In this document: positions 16,345 through 25,658 of the stretch, piece after piece
Position numbering within the stretch: position 1 is the stretch's first letter
Layout: each line of letters starts with the position of its first letter
Notes under the pieces: generated by a model
What the model saw: the letters and a program-made list of their open reading frames with translations, nothing else
What the model was told of the DNA's origin: nothing
Database searches by the model: none
Source: Actinacidiphila rubida
Lineage (GTDB): Bacteria > Actinomycetota > Actinomycetes > Streptomycetales > Streptomycetaceae
Direction: 5' to 3'
Assembly (NCBI RefSeq): GCF_900110255.1
Contig: NZ_FODD01000022.1
Location: 62,001 to 126,000, forward strand
Length of the DNA: 64,000 nt
Made by a program: the position numbers and the translations under genes

Positions 16345-17613
16345 TCACCGATACCGCTGTCCGGTCACAGCACTTGGCAGTGGGCTCAGGAGTGCGACAC
16401 CGCACAGCACGGGGACCAGCGCGGCGAGCGTCCAGGTCAGGCCGACGAACTCGGCGGCCCAACCGATCAAGGCGGGGCCGAACAGGGTCCCCGCGTAGGT
16501 GAAGGTCGTGAATCGGGAGATCAGCGTCGCGGCTTCCGGGCTGTCCGCCTTCGCCTGCCCGACCGCACCGTAGGCCAGCGGGAGCAGGACCGAGGCACCC
16601 GCGCCCGCGACCGCGAACCCGCCGATGGCCGTGACCGGGTTCGGCGAAAGCAGCGCCATCGCCAGGCCGCATGCCGCGACGAGGCCGCCGGTGCGGAAAA
16701 GGGCGGGGGCTCTGTAGCGGAGGGTCAAGCGGTCGCCGATCACCCGGCCGACCGCCTGAGCGCCGGTGTAGGCGGTCACGGCCGTCGCCGCGAGACCGAG
16801 GGACGCGCCCCGGGAGTCGTGGAGGAAGATCGCGCTCCAGCCGAGGGCGGCGCCTTCACAGACCATCAGGGCCGTGCCGGCCAGGCCGAGTGTCACGACC
16901 TGGCGGCTCCAGCCTCCGCGTCGGCCCCGGTGGCGCCGTGCGGGCGAGGGTGTGGGGGCGCGGTCCCGTGTACCGGTCTCCACCAACAGCCGTCCCAGCA
17001 GCAGGCCCCCCACCATGAGCACGGCGGCGGCCACGGCGAGGTGCGTGGCGAGCGAGACACCCGCACGCTCCAGGGCGGCCGTGGTGAGTGAGGCCACGAC
17101 CGCGCTGATGCTCCAGGCGGCGTGGCAGCCGTTGATGAGGGGACGTCCGACGCGCCGTTGGATGGTGACGGCGTGAGTGTTCATGGCTGCGTCGGTGGTG
17201 CCGTGCAGGGCACCGAGCGCCATGACGACCACCACGAGTTCGACGACTCCGCCCACCAGGCCGACCAGCGCCAGCAGCACGGGCATGACGACGAGGGAGG
17301 TGCGCAGCACCGGCCGCGTCCCGAGCCGCGCCGTCAAAGGGCCCACGCCCTGCATGCAGGCGATGGCCGCCACGGCGAAAGCCATGCCGATGAGCCCGAG
17401 TTGCCCGTCGCTCAAATGGTGCTTGCCCTTCAGCGATGCCAGCCGGACGACATACGTCGACAGCGTGAGCCCGTTGAGGAAGAAGACCGCTGTGGCCGGC
17501 CACCGTCCGGAGTTCCCCGGTCTGCCTGGATCCTCTGATGTGGTCGAGCCGTCCCGGACCGGGTCGGCCGCCGTGGGTGTCGCATGCGCCGCTGTCTGTT
17601 CCTCGGCAGTCAT
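16345..17613 (-). CDS. MFS transporter
   Basis: A 422-residue major facilitator protein. A polar N-terminal 37 residues is followed by 12 predicted helices. The loop 2-3 region ends TARLGTRPVLR, the expected RxGxR-type position. LGALHGTTDAAMNTHAVTIQRRVGRPLINGCHAAWSI is typical of the YbjJ/FsaR-like branch with small helices 4-5. The ATG at 17613 gives MTAEEQTAAH. Neighbours give no substrate hint: an SDR remnant lies upstream and the XRE/membrane module downstream. Efflux of small molecules is the usual role of such orphan actinobacterial MFS proteins. Confidence 0.85.
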   Translation of the reverse strand: MTAEEQTAAHATPTAADPVRDGSTTSEDPGRPGNSGRWPATAVFFLNGLTLSTYVVRLASLKGKHHLSDGQLGLIGMAFAVAAIACMQGVGPLTARLGTRPVLRTSLVVMPVLLALVGLVGGVVELVVVVMALGALHGTTDAAMNTHAVTIQRRVGRPLINGCHAAWSISAVVASLTTAALERAGVSLATHLAVAAAVLMVGGLLLGRLLVETGTRDRAPTPSPARRHRGRRGGWSRQVVTLGLAGTALMVCEGAALGWSAIFLHDSRGASLGLAATAVTAYTGAQAVGRVIGDRLTLRYRAPALFRTGGLVAACGLAMALLSPNPVTAIGGFAVAGAGASVLLPLAYGAVGQAKADSPEAATLISRFTTFTYAGTLFGPALIGWAAEFVGLTWTLAALVPVLCGVALLSPLPSAVTGQRYR

Positions 17614-17804
17614 CGTGCGCGCTCCGTCACGTCCCCCCCCGTGATCCGAGGATGCCCGGACGGCGGGTGAGAAACAGAACGACACTACACCGCCGCACAC
17701 TGACGGGCCGCTCCACAGCACATCATCAACGCGGGCCTGCCGGCCTGAGCGGAGGGCGGCGAAACCATCTGACTTCCCCGTGTCAGGGGCGGATGGCGTC
17801 GACG

Positions 17805-17943
17805 ATTCGTCGTATGGGTGGGACCCGCCAGCACCGAGTTGACCGTGACCCCGGTCGCCTTCGCCCGGTTGGCGAAGCCCCGGCTCACACCGAGCAGCGC
17901 CGTCTTCGTCGTTCCGTACTGCACCATCTCGACCGGGAGGCGG
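17805..17943 (-). pseudogene. SDR oxidoreductase fragment
   Basis: A 46-residue stretch reads RLPVEMVQYGTTKTALLGVS then RGFANRAKATGVTVNSVLAG-PT. This is the YxxxK active-site helix and following strand of an SDR enzyme (Tyr and Lys in YGTTK). No cofactor-binding N-terminus or substrate-binding C-terminus is present on either side, so this is an internal relic of a deleted gene. The rest of 17614-18263 shows nothing recognisable. Confidence 0.75.
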
Positions 17944-18263
17944 GTCGATCCGACCGGACGGGGGTGCGGTACGGATGCGCGGTGGCCGGCGCCCCACAGA
18001 CGCCCATGTCTCTGCCGGCGCCCAGCCACCGTTCGTCCCTTCACCCGGCTGGGCGCAAAAAGGAGGCACCAGCCACGCCAAGGCGTACACGTCCGCCTTC
18101 ACCGTCCGGACTGCGGCCTCTCCCAAGACCCGCGCGAGTAGGTCCACGACGAGCCGCCAACTCCTTGCTTCCGGAACGTCGACCATGACGCGATCGCGAG
18201 CCGGGAGCGCGGCACCCCGATGTGCGGCGGGGCCCAGCGAGCACTGCAGTCGCAGGTGTGGTC

Positions 18264-18650
18264 CTACGCGTGCCGGAGCATGGCCACCATGTCGATCTCG
18301 ATGAGTTTGCGGTCCAGCGTGGACCCGACTGTCGTCCGCACGGGATAGGGCTGAGGCAGGGTCTGCTCGTAGACGGCGTTGTACGCCTCGTAGTCACGGC
18401 TCAAGTCGGCCAGGTGAGAGGTGACTTTGACGACGTCGGAGAAGTCGAGCCCCCGGGCTGCGAGGAGCGCCCTGAGATTTCGCAGTACCTGCCGTGTCTG
18501 CTCCGTGATCGTATCCCCGACGACCGCACCGGTGGTGGGGTCGTGAGGTCCCGTTCCCGCGGTGTAGAGGAAGCCATTGGCGACGACGGCCTGCGAGTAG
18601 GCGCCGCCCGGTGCAGGCGCGTCGCTGGTGTGAACCTCTTCTTTGGACAC
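18264..18650 (-). CDS. RidA/YjgF/UK114 family protein
   Basis: A 128-residue protein of the RidA superfamily: PGGAYSQAVVANGFLYTAGT, the segment TEQTRQVLRNLRALLAARGL, SDVVKVTSHLADLSRDYEAYN, and the C-terminal PYPVRTTVGSTLDRKLIEID. RidA itself hydrolyses reactive 2-aminoacrylate-type imines. It needs the Arg in the C-terminal region (here in PVRTTV) and Glu near the end (IEID). The GTG start at 18650 gives VSKEEVHTSDAPAP. It is single and cytoplasmic. Substrate specificity within the superfamily cannot be set from sequence alone. Confidence 0.88.
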   Translation of the reverse strand: MSKEEVHTSDAPAPGGAYSQAVVANGFLYTAGTGPHDPTTGAVVGDTITEQTRQVLRNLRALLAARGLDFSDVVKVTSHLADLSRDYEAYNAVYEQTLPQPYPVRTTVGSTLDRKLIEIDMVAMLRHA

Positions 18651-18936
18651 GGGATCCTCTCGGCGCGACCGTGTTCCTGTGCGTGGCCCAGGCATGGGCT
18701 GCGTGTCCGCTCAGGCTTTGGTTGTAGCAGGCGAGTGCCCCGCGGCGGTGCACGACGCGGCGTCGGGGAGCTTTTCGGACGCGGGCGCGGGCTGGCGCCT
18801 GGCGGCGCATCAGGACGCGGAACCCGGCGGGCACGTGACCTGTCGGACCTGGTCCAGGAGGTTGGATTTCTGGCCGCGTCGGCGGGCTGGGTCGAGACGG
18901 CACGGGGCTACACCCCTGACCTTTACCGTGGGCTGC

Positions 18937-19311
18937 ATGCCTCGCCATCCGAACAAGCCCCGCCTCCTGGTCGCTGAGGGGCGCGAGTACCTGTGGACGC
19001 TTCGTCACAGCCACCGCGTGCTGGATCACGGACGGGCCTGTCGTCAGACCCTGACTCTGTACCCGCAGCCGGCCGGCACCGGAGCGCAACTGCGCATCGT
19101 CTTCGACGCGGCCCCGGACAGGTACGTCCCAGGGGGTGCGCCCTTCGGTTCCGGCGACGTCGGTTACGTCCGGGGCAACTCGCTGAACCTGCACGAGCCC
19201 AGGGCCGTCCGAACCCTTCTGGACGCGGCGTTGACTCGCGGCTGGAAGCCCGATGAGAGGCGGGTAGTCGAGGTCGATGGCTGGCCCCTGTTGGAGTCGG
19301 CGACCGGTTAA
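18937..19311 (+). CDS. Hypothetical protein, 124 residues
   Basis: A small basic protein beginning MPRHPNKPRLLVAEGREYLW. It includes TLRHSHRVLDHGRACRQTLTLYPQ and the tail AVRTLLDAALTRGWKPDERR then VVEVDGWPLLES. Streptomyces genomes contain many such short proteins of similar composition, and I do not recognise a named family. No signal peptide or membrane helix is seen. The ATG at 18937 is the first in frame after a divergent RidA gene some 290 bases away. The 190 bases after it hold no evident gene. Confidence 0.6.
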   Translation: MPRHPNKPRLLVAEGREYLWTLRHSHRVLDHGRACRQTLTLYPQPAGTGAQLRIVFDAAPDRYVPGGAPFGSGDVGYVRGNSLNLHEPRAVRTLLDAALTRGWKPDERRVVEVDGWPLLESATG

Positions 19312-19501
19312 CCATCATTGGTCCCTCCGGGATGCGGTAGAGCTCGGCCCGGGTCGGTGACGTGAGACCAGCGTGGGGTCTACCGGCGCACCGGGATGGC
19401 GGACACGCCGCCGCAATGGGCCGCAATGTTCCTATTCGTCCTCAATAATGCAGATCGTAAGGACGGGGTCATAGCGATGTGGCCACTCTGCGTGAGGAAC
19501 G

Positions 19502-21079
19502 ATGGCCGTGGTCAGTGTCAGTGATGCCTTCTACCGGGTGCTTCGCCGTCACGGGGTGACGGCCGTCTTCGGGAACCCGGGCTCCAACGAGCTGTCGTTC
19601 CTGACCGGCCTCCCGGATGACATTCCTTACTACCTCGTCCTCCAGGAGGGCGCCGCGATCGCGATCGCCGACGGCTACGCGCAGGCCTCCGGCACGATCG
19701 GCTTCTTGAACCTCCACGCGGCCTCGGGCACCGGCAACTCGATGGGGTGCATGACCAACACGGCGGACTGCCACACCCCGATGGTGATCATGGCCGGACA
19801 GCAGGCACGCCGGTACGTGCCGGTCGGGGCGATGCTCACCAACGTCGACCCGGTCAAGCTCGGCGACCCGCTGGTGAAGTGGGCGGGCGAGCCGCTGCGG
19901 CCGCAGGACGGCCCGGCGCTGGTGTCCAAGGGGCTGATGCTCGCGAACTCAGCACCCCGTGGCGTGGTCTACCTGTCCGTTCCACTGGACGACTGGACGC
20001 AGCCGGCCGAGGACGGCGCCCTCGAACTGCTCGCCCAGCGGGAGGTCATCGGGGACCCGGTACTGTCGCAGAACGCGCTGGACACCCTGGTCCAGGCGCT
20101 GGACAGCGCATCGGCGCCGGCTCTCGTGCTGGGCCCCGGCGCCGACACCGAGGCCGGGTTCGCCGCCGCGGTCGCGCTGGCCGAGCGGGCTCGGCTGCCC
20201 GTCTGGATCGCGCCCAGCCCGCCCCGCTCGCCGTTCCCCACCCGGCACCGCTGCTACCAGGGACAACTCCCCTCAGCGGCGGGCGCGGTCGCGGACATCC
20301 TGGGGCAGTACGACACGGTGGTCTGCTTCGGAGCGCCCGTCTTCCGGTACCACGCACCGAGCGACGACGATTTCATGCGGCCCGGCGTGAGCGTGCACGC
20401 GGTCACCGACGATCCCGACGAGGCGGCCAGGGCCCCGTTCGGGCGCATCGCGATCGGTGACCCGTCGGACGCACTCGTGCGGGTGGCCGCGGCAGTGGCC
20501 GAGAGCGACCGTGCCTGGCCGCCGGCGCGCACGCTGCCCGAGGCCGACACCAGCGGCCCGCGCTTCACCACCGAGGCCATCCTCGACGCGATCGACCGCG
20601 GCAAGACCGACGACACCGTCATCGCCCTGGAATGGACCTCCTCCGACGAACTGCGCGACCGCCTCACCATCACCCGCGCCAAGTCGCTCTTCTACTGCGC
20701 CGCCGGAGGCCTGGGCTGGGGGTTGCCCGCAGCCATCGGACTGCGGCTCGGGCGCCCCGACCGGCCCGTGGTCGCACTGATCGGCGACGGCGCCATGCAG
20801 TACACCCCCGCGGCACTCTGGACCGCGGCCCGCCACCAGGTGCCCGTCACCTACGTCGTCTGCACCAACACCAAGTACCGGGCCCTGGAGGAGTTCTCCG
20901 AGCTGCTGCACGTCCCCAAGGGCGAGTACCTCGACATCTCCGGGCTCAACGTCCTGGACATCGCCCGCGGCTACGGCCTCGAGACGCACCGGGCCGAATC
21001 CCTGGACGACCTCACCGACTACATCCGGCAGGGCGTGACCGCGACCGGCCCCCGGATGGTGGAGATCCTCCAGCGCTGA
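19502..21079 (+). CDS. mdlC: Benzoylformate decarboxylase-like ThDP enzyme
   Basis: A 525-residue thiamine-diphosphate enzyme of the benzoylformate decarboxylase branch. The residues that define that enzyme are all present at matching places: Ser28 in NPGSNELSF, Glu49 in VLQEGAA, His72 in LNLHAASGTG, and His284 in FRYHAP (Ser26, Glu47, His70 and His281 in the Pseudomonas enzyme). The ThDP/Mg motif is GDGAMQYTPAALWTAAR ending in NTKY. It should convert benzoylformate to benzaldehyde and CO2 in the cytoplasm. It is followed by an FAD monooxygenase, a LysR regulator and an MFS transporter. No mandelate dehydrogenase is visible, so the physiological 2-keto acid may differ. Confidence 0.88.
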   Translation: MAVVSVSDAFYRVLRRHGVTAVFGNPGSNELSFLTGLPDDIPYYLVLQEGAAIAIADGYAQASGTIGFLNLHAASGTGNSMGCMTNTADCHTPMVIMAGQQARRYVPVGAMLTNVDPVKLGDPLVKWAGEPLRPQDGPALVSKGLMLANSAPRGVVYLSVPLDDWTQPAEDGALELLAQREVIGDPVLSQNALDTLVQALDSASAPALVLGPGADTEAGFAAAVALAERARLPVWIAPSPPRSPFPTRHRCYQGQLPSAAGAVADILGQYDTVVCFGAPVFRYHAPSDDDFMRPGVSVHAVTDDPDEAARAPFGRIAIGDPSDALVRVAAAVAESDRAWPPARTLPEADTSGPRFTTEAILDAIDRGKTDDTVIALEWTSSDELRDRLTITRAKSLFYCAAGGLGWGLPAAIGLRLGRPDRPVVALIGDGAMQYTPAALWTAARHQVPVTYVVCTNTKYRALEEFSELLHVPKGEYLDISGLNVLDIARGYGLETHRAESLDDLTDYIRQGVTATGPRMVEILQR

Positions 21080-21340
21080 CCATGAGGTGACGACGTCGCC
21101 TGCGCCGCCGGCTGTTGACGGACCACGCCGCGTCTCAGCGAAGGTCGAGCGCGCAGGTCAGGGTGTCCCGTCCGTTCTCCGCTGGTTCCTTCGAAGTCTC
21201 AACGGGTTGCGCGCAGATCGCGATTTCGGCCGTACCAATGAGTTTTGTGCGGATCCGCAGTCGATACTGCCGGATCCACCGACAGGGGTGGGCCTGTGCT
21301 GGGAACGTTCCGGCACGGGAGGAAGCGCGTGGAGGCCGTG

Positions 21341-22630
21341 ATGGGCGTCGAAGACTCCGAGCAGGAGCGCACGATCGGGACGGGCGAGCAGGAGACGGGG
21401 GTGACCGGTCCCCGGGTGTTGGTGGCGGGGGCGAGCATCGCGGGACCCGCGCTGGCCCACTGGCTGCACCGGCGCGGGGCCGAGGTGACCGTGGTGGAGC
21501 GGGCTCCCGAGCTGCGTCCCGGGGGGCAGGCGGTGGACGCGCGCGGGGTCGCCAGGGAGGTCATCAGGCGCATGGGGCTGGACGCGGTGGTCCGCGCGGC
21601 GTGCACCGACACCGCCGGCGCGCACACCGTCGACGCGGACGGACAGGTGCTGGACACCTTCCGTGCGGACGACGACGGCGGCGACGGGTTCATCGCCGAT
21701 ATCGAGATCCTGCGCGGGGACCTGTCCCAACTGCTCTACGACGACACCCGCGACGGCGTCGAGTACCTCTTCGGCGACCGAATCGCCGAGCTCACCCAGG
21801 ACGCGGACGGTGTCGACGTGGTCTTCGCGGGCGGCGACCGGCGGCGCTTCGACCTGGTGGTCGGGGCCGACGGGCTGCACTCCCCGCTGCGCGCGATGGT
21901 CTTCGGGCCGCATGAGCGGTTCCTCCGCCACCTCGGGCACGTGCTGGCCTTCTACAGTGTGCCCAACGAGTTCGGGCTGGACCGCTGGCTGCTCGAGTAC
22001 CAGGACCAGGAGTCCGGGCGCTCCGCCCTTCTGCGGCCCATCCAGGACGCCACCCGGGCGATGTCCATGTTCTCCTTCGCCTCGGCCGACTTCGACGTCG
22101 ACCACCGTGACGTCGCGGACCAGAAGCACCTGCTGCGTGAGCGGATGGCGGGCCTGGGCTGGCTGGCCCCGGACATTCTCGCGCACCTGGACGACACCCC
22201 GGACTTCTACCTCGACCAGGTCGCCCAGGTGGTGATGGACCGCTGGTCGAGCGGACGCGTGGGGCTGCTCGGGGACGCGGCGTTCAGCTCGTCGCCGATG
22301 TCCGGGCAGGGCACCGGGCTGGCGCTGGTCGGCGCCTACCTGCTCGCCGGAGAACTGGCCGCCGCCGAGTGGGACCCCGACACCGGGTTCGCCCGCTACG
22401 AGGCGCGGATGCGCTCGTTCGTCGAGGCCAACCAGGAGATCGGCCGACTGAACGCCCGCAGCCGCGACGTCCCCGGGCCGGACGCCGAGCCGCGACCCGA
22501 CTTCGCCGGCGAATGGTTCACCGAGCTGGTCGGGCGCGCGATCAACGGCGTCGAGCTGCCCGACTACGCGGGAGCGCCGGACTCCGCGGCCCCGGCCGGA
22601 TCGCCGCTCATCTCGTCAGCCACGCCATAG
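21341..22630 (+). CDS. FAD-dependent aromatic-type monooxygenase
   Basis: A 429-residue flavoprotein of the PHBH/UbiH-like class A group. The FAD-binding fingerprint is RVLVAGASIAGPALAHWLHR with ERAPELRPGG at the end of the second strand. The DG-type motif is VVGADGLHSPLRAMV, and the second FAD motif GRVGLLGDAAFSSSPMSGQG contacts the ribityl chain. Such enzymes hydroxylate aromatic or polyketide substrates using NAD(P)H and O2. I chose the ATG at 21341 with GGAGG five bases away; an in-frame GTG at 21329 is too close to its own purine tract. It follows mdlC by about 260 bases on the same strand. Confidence 0.88.
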   Translation: MGVEDSEQERTIGTGEQETGVTGPRVLVAGASIAGPALAHWLHRRGAEVTVVERAPELRPGGQAVDARGVAREVIRRMGLDAVVRAACTDTAGAHTVDADGQVLDTFRADDDGGDGFIADIEILRGDLSQLLYDDTRDGVEYLFGDRIAELTQDADGVDVVFAGGDRRRFDLVVGADGLHSPLRAMVFGPHERFLRHLGHVLAFYSVPNEFGLDRWLLEYQDQESGRSALLRPIQDATRAMSMFSFASADFDVDHRDVADQKHLLRERMAGLGWLAPDILAHLDDTPDFYLDQVAQVVMDRWSSGRVGLLGDAAFSSSPMSGQGTGLALVGAYLLAGELAAAEWDPDTGFARYEARMRSFVEANQEIGRLNARSRDVPGPDAEPRPDFAGEWFTELVGRAINGVELPDYAGAPDSAAPAGSPLISSATP

Positions 22631-22912
22631 CGCGGCGTCGCAGCGGTTCTGTCACGTGGCTGGTCGGCGCTCACCGGAACTGAACAGACCGCTGGGACAC
22701 CGCCGCTGTGACGTCCAAGCCCATTGCTCCCAGCCGATTCACTCGCTCCGCTCACTGCGAAAGGACACCCGAGGAGACGATTCACGGGGTAGGCAGGCCG
22801 AGGACCTCGCGGAAGTACCGAGCCTCAGTCGGCAGGAGGCGACCAGCAGTTCGGCGGGGGGTGAGCCGGTCCAGGTCGTACGACCTGAACATTGACGCGG
22901 AGAGCCTCGGGA

Positions 22913-23863
22913 TCACGGACGCCGGGGAGGCAGACGGGCTTCGGAGGCCGTCGCGCCCGCCGGTAGCTGCAGGTAGCGGTCCATCTGGGCGTCGAGCAGG
23001 TCGAGCAGCGCGCGGACCCGGGCGCCAGGGGGGCGTCTGGCCGGGACGGCCAGCGACAGCGACCAGGTGACCGGTCGGCCGGCGACCGGCACGACGGCGA
23101 TCGCCTCGGGGTCGGCGGCAGCGAGGAACCGCGGCAGGTAGGCGACGCCGAGGCCCTGCCGGACGAAGGCCGTGACGGAGGCCACGTCCGTCGCCTCCAG
23201 GGCCACCCGGCGCCCGATTCCGGCGGCGGCGAAGGCCCGGTCGGCCAGGTCCCGGTTGCCGTAGCCGGTCGGGGCGTCGATGAAGTCGTCGTCGCCGACG
23301 TCGGCGAGCCGTGCGTGCGTCCGGCCGGCCAGCCGGTGGCCGGCCGGTACGACGAGGGCCATGGGCACGGTGCACAGCGTGCGCACGGTCAGCCCGGCGG
23401 GGACGTGCTCGCCCAGCGACACCAGGGCCACGTCCAGGTCACCCGTGAGCAGCGCCTGCACCAGTCCCGCGGAGCCGGCCGACGACGCTCTCAGCCGCAG
23501 CGCCACGTCCGGGTGCGCGGTGTGGAAGTCGCCGAGCAGCAGCGGCAGGTCGAGCAGTCCGGCCAGGGGCATGCCACCGATGTGCAGCGTGCCGTTCAGC
23601 TGCCCGCTGCTGTCGGCGACCGCGTCGCGGGCCTCGCGCGCGGCCTCCAGTGTCGCCACCGCCTTGGGCAGAAGCGCAGCGCCGGCGCCGGTGAGTGCGA
23701 CGCGTTGCGAGGAACGCTCGAAGAGCTCTGCCCCCAGTTCCTTCTCCAGCGATCGCACGGCCGCTGAGACCGCCGACTGCACGATGTGCAGGCGCTGCGC
23801 GGCGCGCGTGAAGCTGCGCTCGTGGGCGACGGCGACGAAGTACTCCAGATGGTGCAGGTTCAC
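22913..23863 (-). CDS. LysR-family regulator
   Basis: A 316-residue LysR protein: HTH in MNLHHLEYFVAVAHERSFTR, AAQRLHIVQSAVSAAVRSLE, KELGAELFERSS, then a periplasmic-binding-type effector domain (VALSL-type strands, IDAPTGYGNRDLADRAF, VTAFVRQGLGVAYLP). It starts with GTG at 23863 and is divergent from the MFS gene at 23974. The perfect T-N11-A-type palindrome at 23873-23891, ten bases from the start, is the likely site for autorepression and activation of the transporter. Whether it also controls the upstream decarboxylase and monooxygenase is unknown. Confidence 0.9.
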   Translation of the reverse strand: MNLHHLEYFVAVAHERSFTRAAQRLHIVQSAVSAAVRSLEKELGAELFERSSQRVALTGAGAALLPKAVATLEAAREARDAVADSSGQLNGTLHIGGMPLAGLLDLPLLLGDFHTAHPDVALRLRASSAGSAGLVQALLTGDLDVALVSLGEHVPAGLTVRTLCTVPMALVVPAGHRLAGRTHARLADVGDDDFIDAPTGYGNRDLADRAFAAAGIGRRVALEATDVASVTAFVRQGLGVAYLPRFLAAADPEAIAVVPVAGRPVTWSLSLAVPARRPPGARVRALLDLLDAQMDRYLQLPAGATASEARLPPRRP

Positions 23864-23872
23864 ACCCCAGAA

Positions 23873-23891
23873 CTATCACGAATGGTGATAG
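23873..23891. promoter_or_regulatory. LysR-box palindrome
   Basis: CTATCAC-GAATG-GTGATAG is a perfect 7-bp inverted repeat. Its inner ATCAC-N5-GTGAT fits the T-N11-A core of LysR sites. It lies between the divergent LysR and MFS genes, immediately next to the LysR start codon. Confidence 0.65.
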
Positions 23892-23973
23892 GGGAGAGCA
23901 CAAAGAATCGTTGGACAAGATGGCGGATGAAGATCATCGTGGGAGGGCAGGCAACGACGACGAAGGTGATCAC

Positions 23974-25293
23974 ATGGCACTGCCCAGTGTCCGCACAGCC
24001 GAAAGGCCCTCCCCGAACCAGCCCGAAGCGCCGCGCTCCGGTGGCCGGTTCGCCCCCCGGCAGCCGTCGGCGCGCCGATCGCACCGGCTGCCGCAGGTCT
24101 CGCACGGTCTCGGCTTCTGGTTCGCCGCGGCGGGGTTCGCGGCGCTGATGGCGTTCGGCACCGCGCCGACACCGCTATGGCCGCTCTACGAGGCGCGGGA
24201 CGGTTTCGGCAGCACCACGATCACTGTCGCCTTCGGGGTGCTGGTCGTGGGCGCGGCGTTCGGCTTCGTCGGTCTCGGACACCTGTCCGACCGGTTCGGG
24301 CGGCGCCGGGTCGTGGTGCCCGCGCTCGCCGTAGCCGTGGTCGCGGCAGTGGTACTGACCCTGTGGACCAGCCTGGCCGGGCTGCTGACGGGGCGGGTGC
24401 TCAATGGCGTCGCCATCGGGCTGATGGCGTCCACCGCGACCACCTACCTGCACGACCTGTACCAGCAGGAACATCCTGACCGGCCCACCTCGACGGTGCC
24501 CGGCACCGTGGCCACGGTGGCGAACCTCGGCGGTCTGGCGCTCGGACCGCTCGCGGCCGGGACGATCGCCCAGTGGCTGCCGCACCCGCTGGAGACCACC
24601 CAGATCAGCTTCGCCGCGGCCATGACGGTGTGCCTGGTGCTCGCGCTCACCACGCCCGAGACGGTGGACCGCCGGGCCGGCGGCGCGAAGCGGCCCCCGC
24701 GCTTCGCGCTGCGGCCCCGGGCCACCGGCGCCTTCGCCGCGGCATGCCTGCTGGGGTTCTCCTCCTTCGCGCTGCTGGGCCTGGTCAGCTCGCTCGGCGC
24801 GGTCATCCTGCACACCGAACTCGGCATCACCTCGCACGCGGTGGCGGGGCTGGCACCGTTCCTGATGTTCGCCGCCTCGGCGGTCGCCCAGATGGTGCTC
24901 GGCCGGATGCGGCCGGCGCCGATGGCCGCCACCGGCGCCGTGGCCTTCGTCGCCGGCCTCGCGCTGGTCACTCTCTCGCTGTACCAGCCGGTCCTGTGGC
25001 TCTTCCTCGTCGCGGTGACCGTCGCCGGAGCCGGAGCCGGCGTGTTGTTCAAGGGCGGTGTCCTGCGGGTCGCCGCGAGCGCCCAGCCCGACTCGCGCGC
25101 CGGTGTGCTGGCGCTGTACTTCGCCGCGAGCTACCTCGGACTCGGCGGCCCGGCGATCCTCTTCAGCCTGGCCATCCACCACGCAGGCGTGCCCACCACG
25201 ATGGCCGGCTTCGCCACAGTCCTCTCCGCCGTAGCGATCGCAGCCGCCCTCGCCGCGACACGCCTGACGCCCCGTAAGAACCGCGCGGTCTAG
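23974..25293 (+). CDS. MFS transporter, LysR-linked
   Basis: A 439-residue major facilitator protein with 12 helices after a polar N-terminal 50 residues. The loop 2-3 signature GHLSDRFGRRRVVVPALA is canonical. VLNGVAIGLMASTATTYLHD and TVATVANLGGLALGPLAAG resemble drug:H+ antiporter and sugar-efflux type families. I chose the ATG at 23974 with AAGGTGAT five bases upstream; a longer start at 23911 has none. Divergent to a LysR gene with a LysR box between, it is probably induced by the effector of that regulator. The substrate may be an aromatic acid, given the neighbouring decarboxylase and monooxygenase. Confidence 0.85.
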   Translation: MALPSVRTAERPSPNQPEAPRSGGRFAPRQPSARRSHRLPQVSHGLGFWFAAAGFAALMAFGTAPTPLWPLYEARDGFGSTTITVAFGVLVVGAAFGFVGLGHLSDRFGRRRVVVPALAVAVVAAVVLTLWTSLAGLLTGRVLNGVAIGLMASTATTYLHDLYQQEHPDRPTSTVPGTVATVANLGGLALGPLAAGTIAQWLPHPLETTQISFAAAMTVCLVLALTTPETVDRRAGGAKRPPRFALRPRATGAFAAACLLGFSSFALLGLVSSLGAVILHTELGITSHAVAGLAPFLMFAASAVAQMVLGRMRPAPMAATGAVAFVAGLALVTLSLYQPVLWLFLVAVTVAGAGAGVLFKGGVLRVAASAQPDSRAGVLALYFAASYLGLGGPAILFSLAIHHAGVPTTMAGFATVLSAVAIAAALAATRLTPRKNRAV

Positions 25294-25349
25294 TGTCCGG
25301 CGCGAGGTCGGAGGACGAATGTGCCCGGAGCAGAGCTCGTAACACGGCC

Positions 25350-25600
25350 ATGGCTGGCGCTTCTTGAGCCGCCTCCGGAAGATGAGGACGCAGGCAAGAG
25401 AAACGAAGGCGTGGCGCAGTTCGGTGCGGCGTTCCCAGCGGACGGCCGGACGCTTGAACTGGTGGAGGAGCTCGAAGCTCTGCTCCACGACCGACGAGGG
25501 CGAGGTTCTGGGTGACGTCGTTGATGTTGACCGCGGTGGTGATGACCTTGAGGGGAGTGCAGCGTCCGTCGCGGATCAGGTGGTGTTCTGCCCGCGCGCG
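25350..25600 (-). pseudogene. IS5-type transposase 3' remnant, frameshifted
   Basis: Two minus-strand pieces in different frames belong to one IS5-group transposase C-terminus. HLIRDGRCTPLKVITTAVNI followed by NDVTQ lies at about 25505-25600. MEQSFELLHQFKRPAVRWER, RTELRHAFVSLACVLIFRRR, LKKRQP lies at 25488-25350. The junction near 25490 has a frame change, and the N-terminal half is missing. It sits between the MFS gene and the aldo/keto reductase and marks past insertion and decay. The rest of 25294-25658 shows no gene. Confidence 0.8.
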
Positions 25601-25658
25601 GCGCTCGTGCGGCGTCTCCGGAACCGACCTTGACCCGGAGCGCGCTCCAGGTTCGAGT

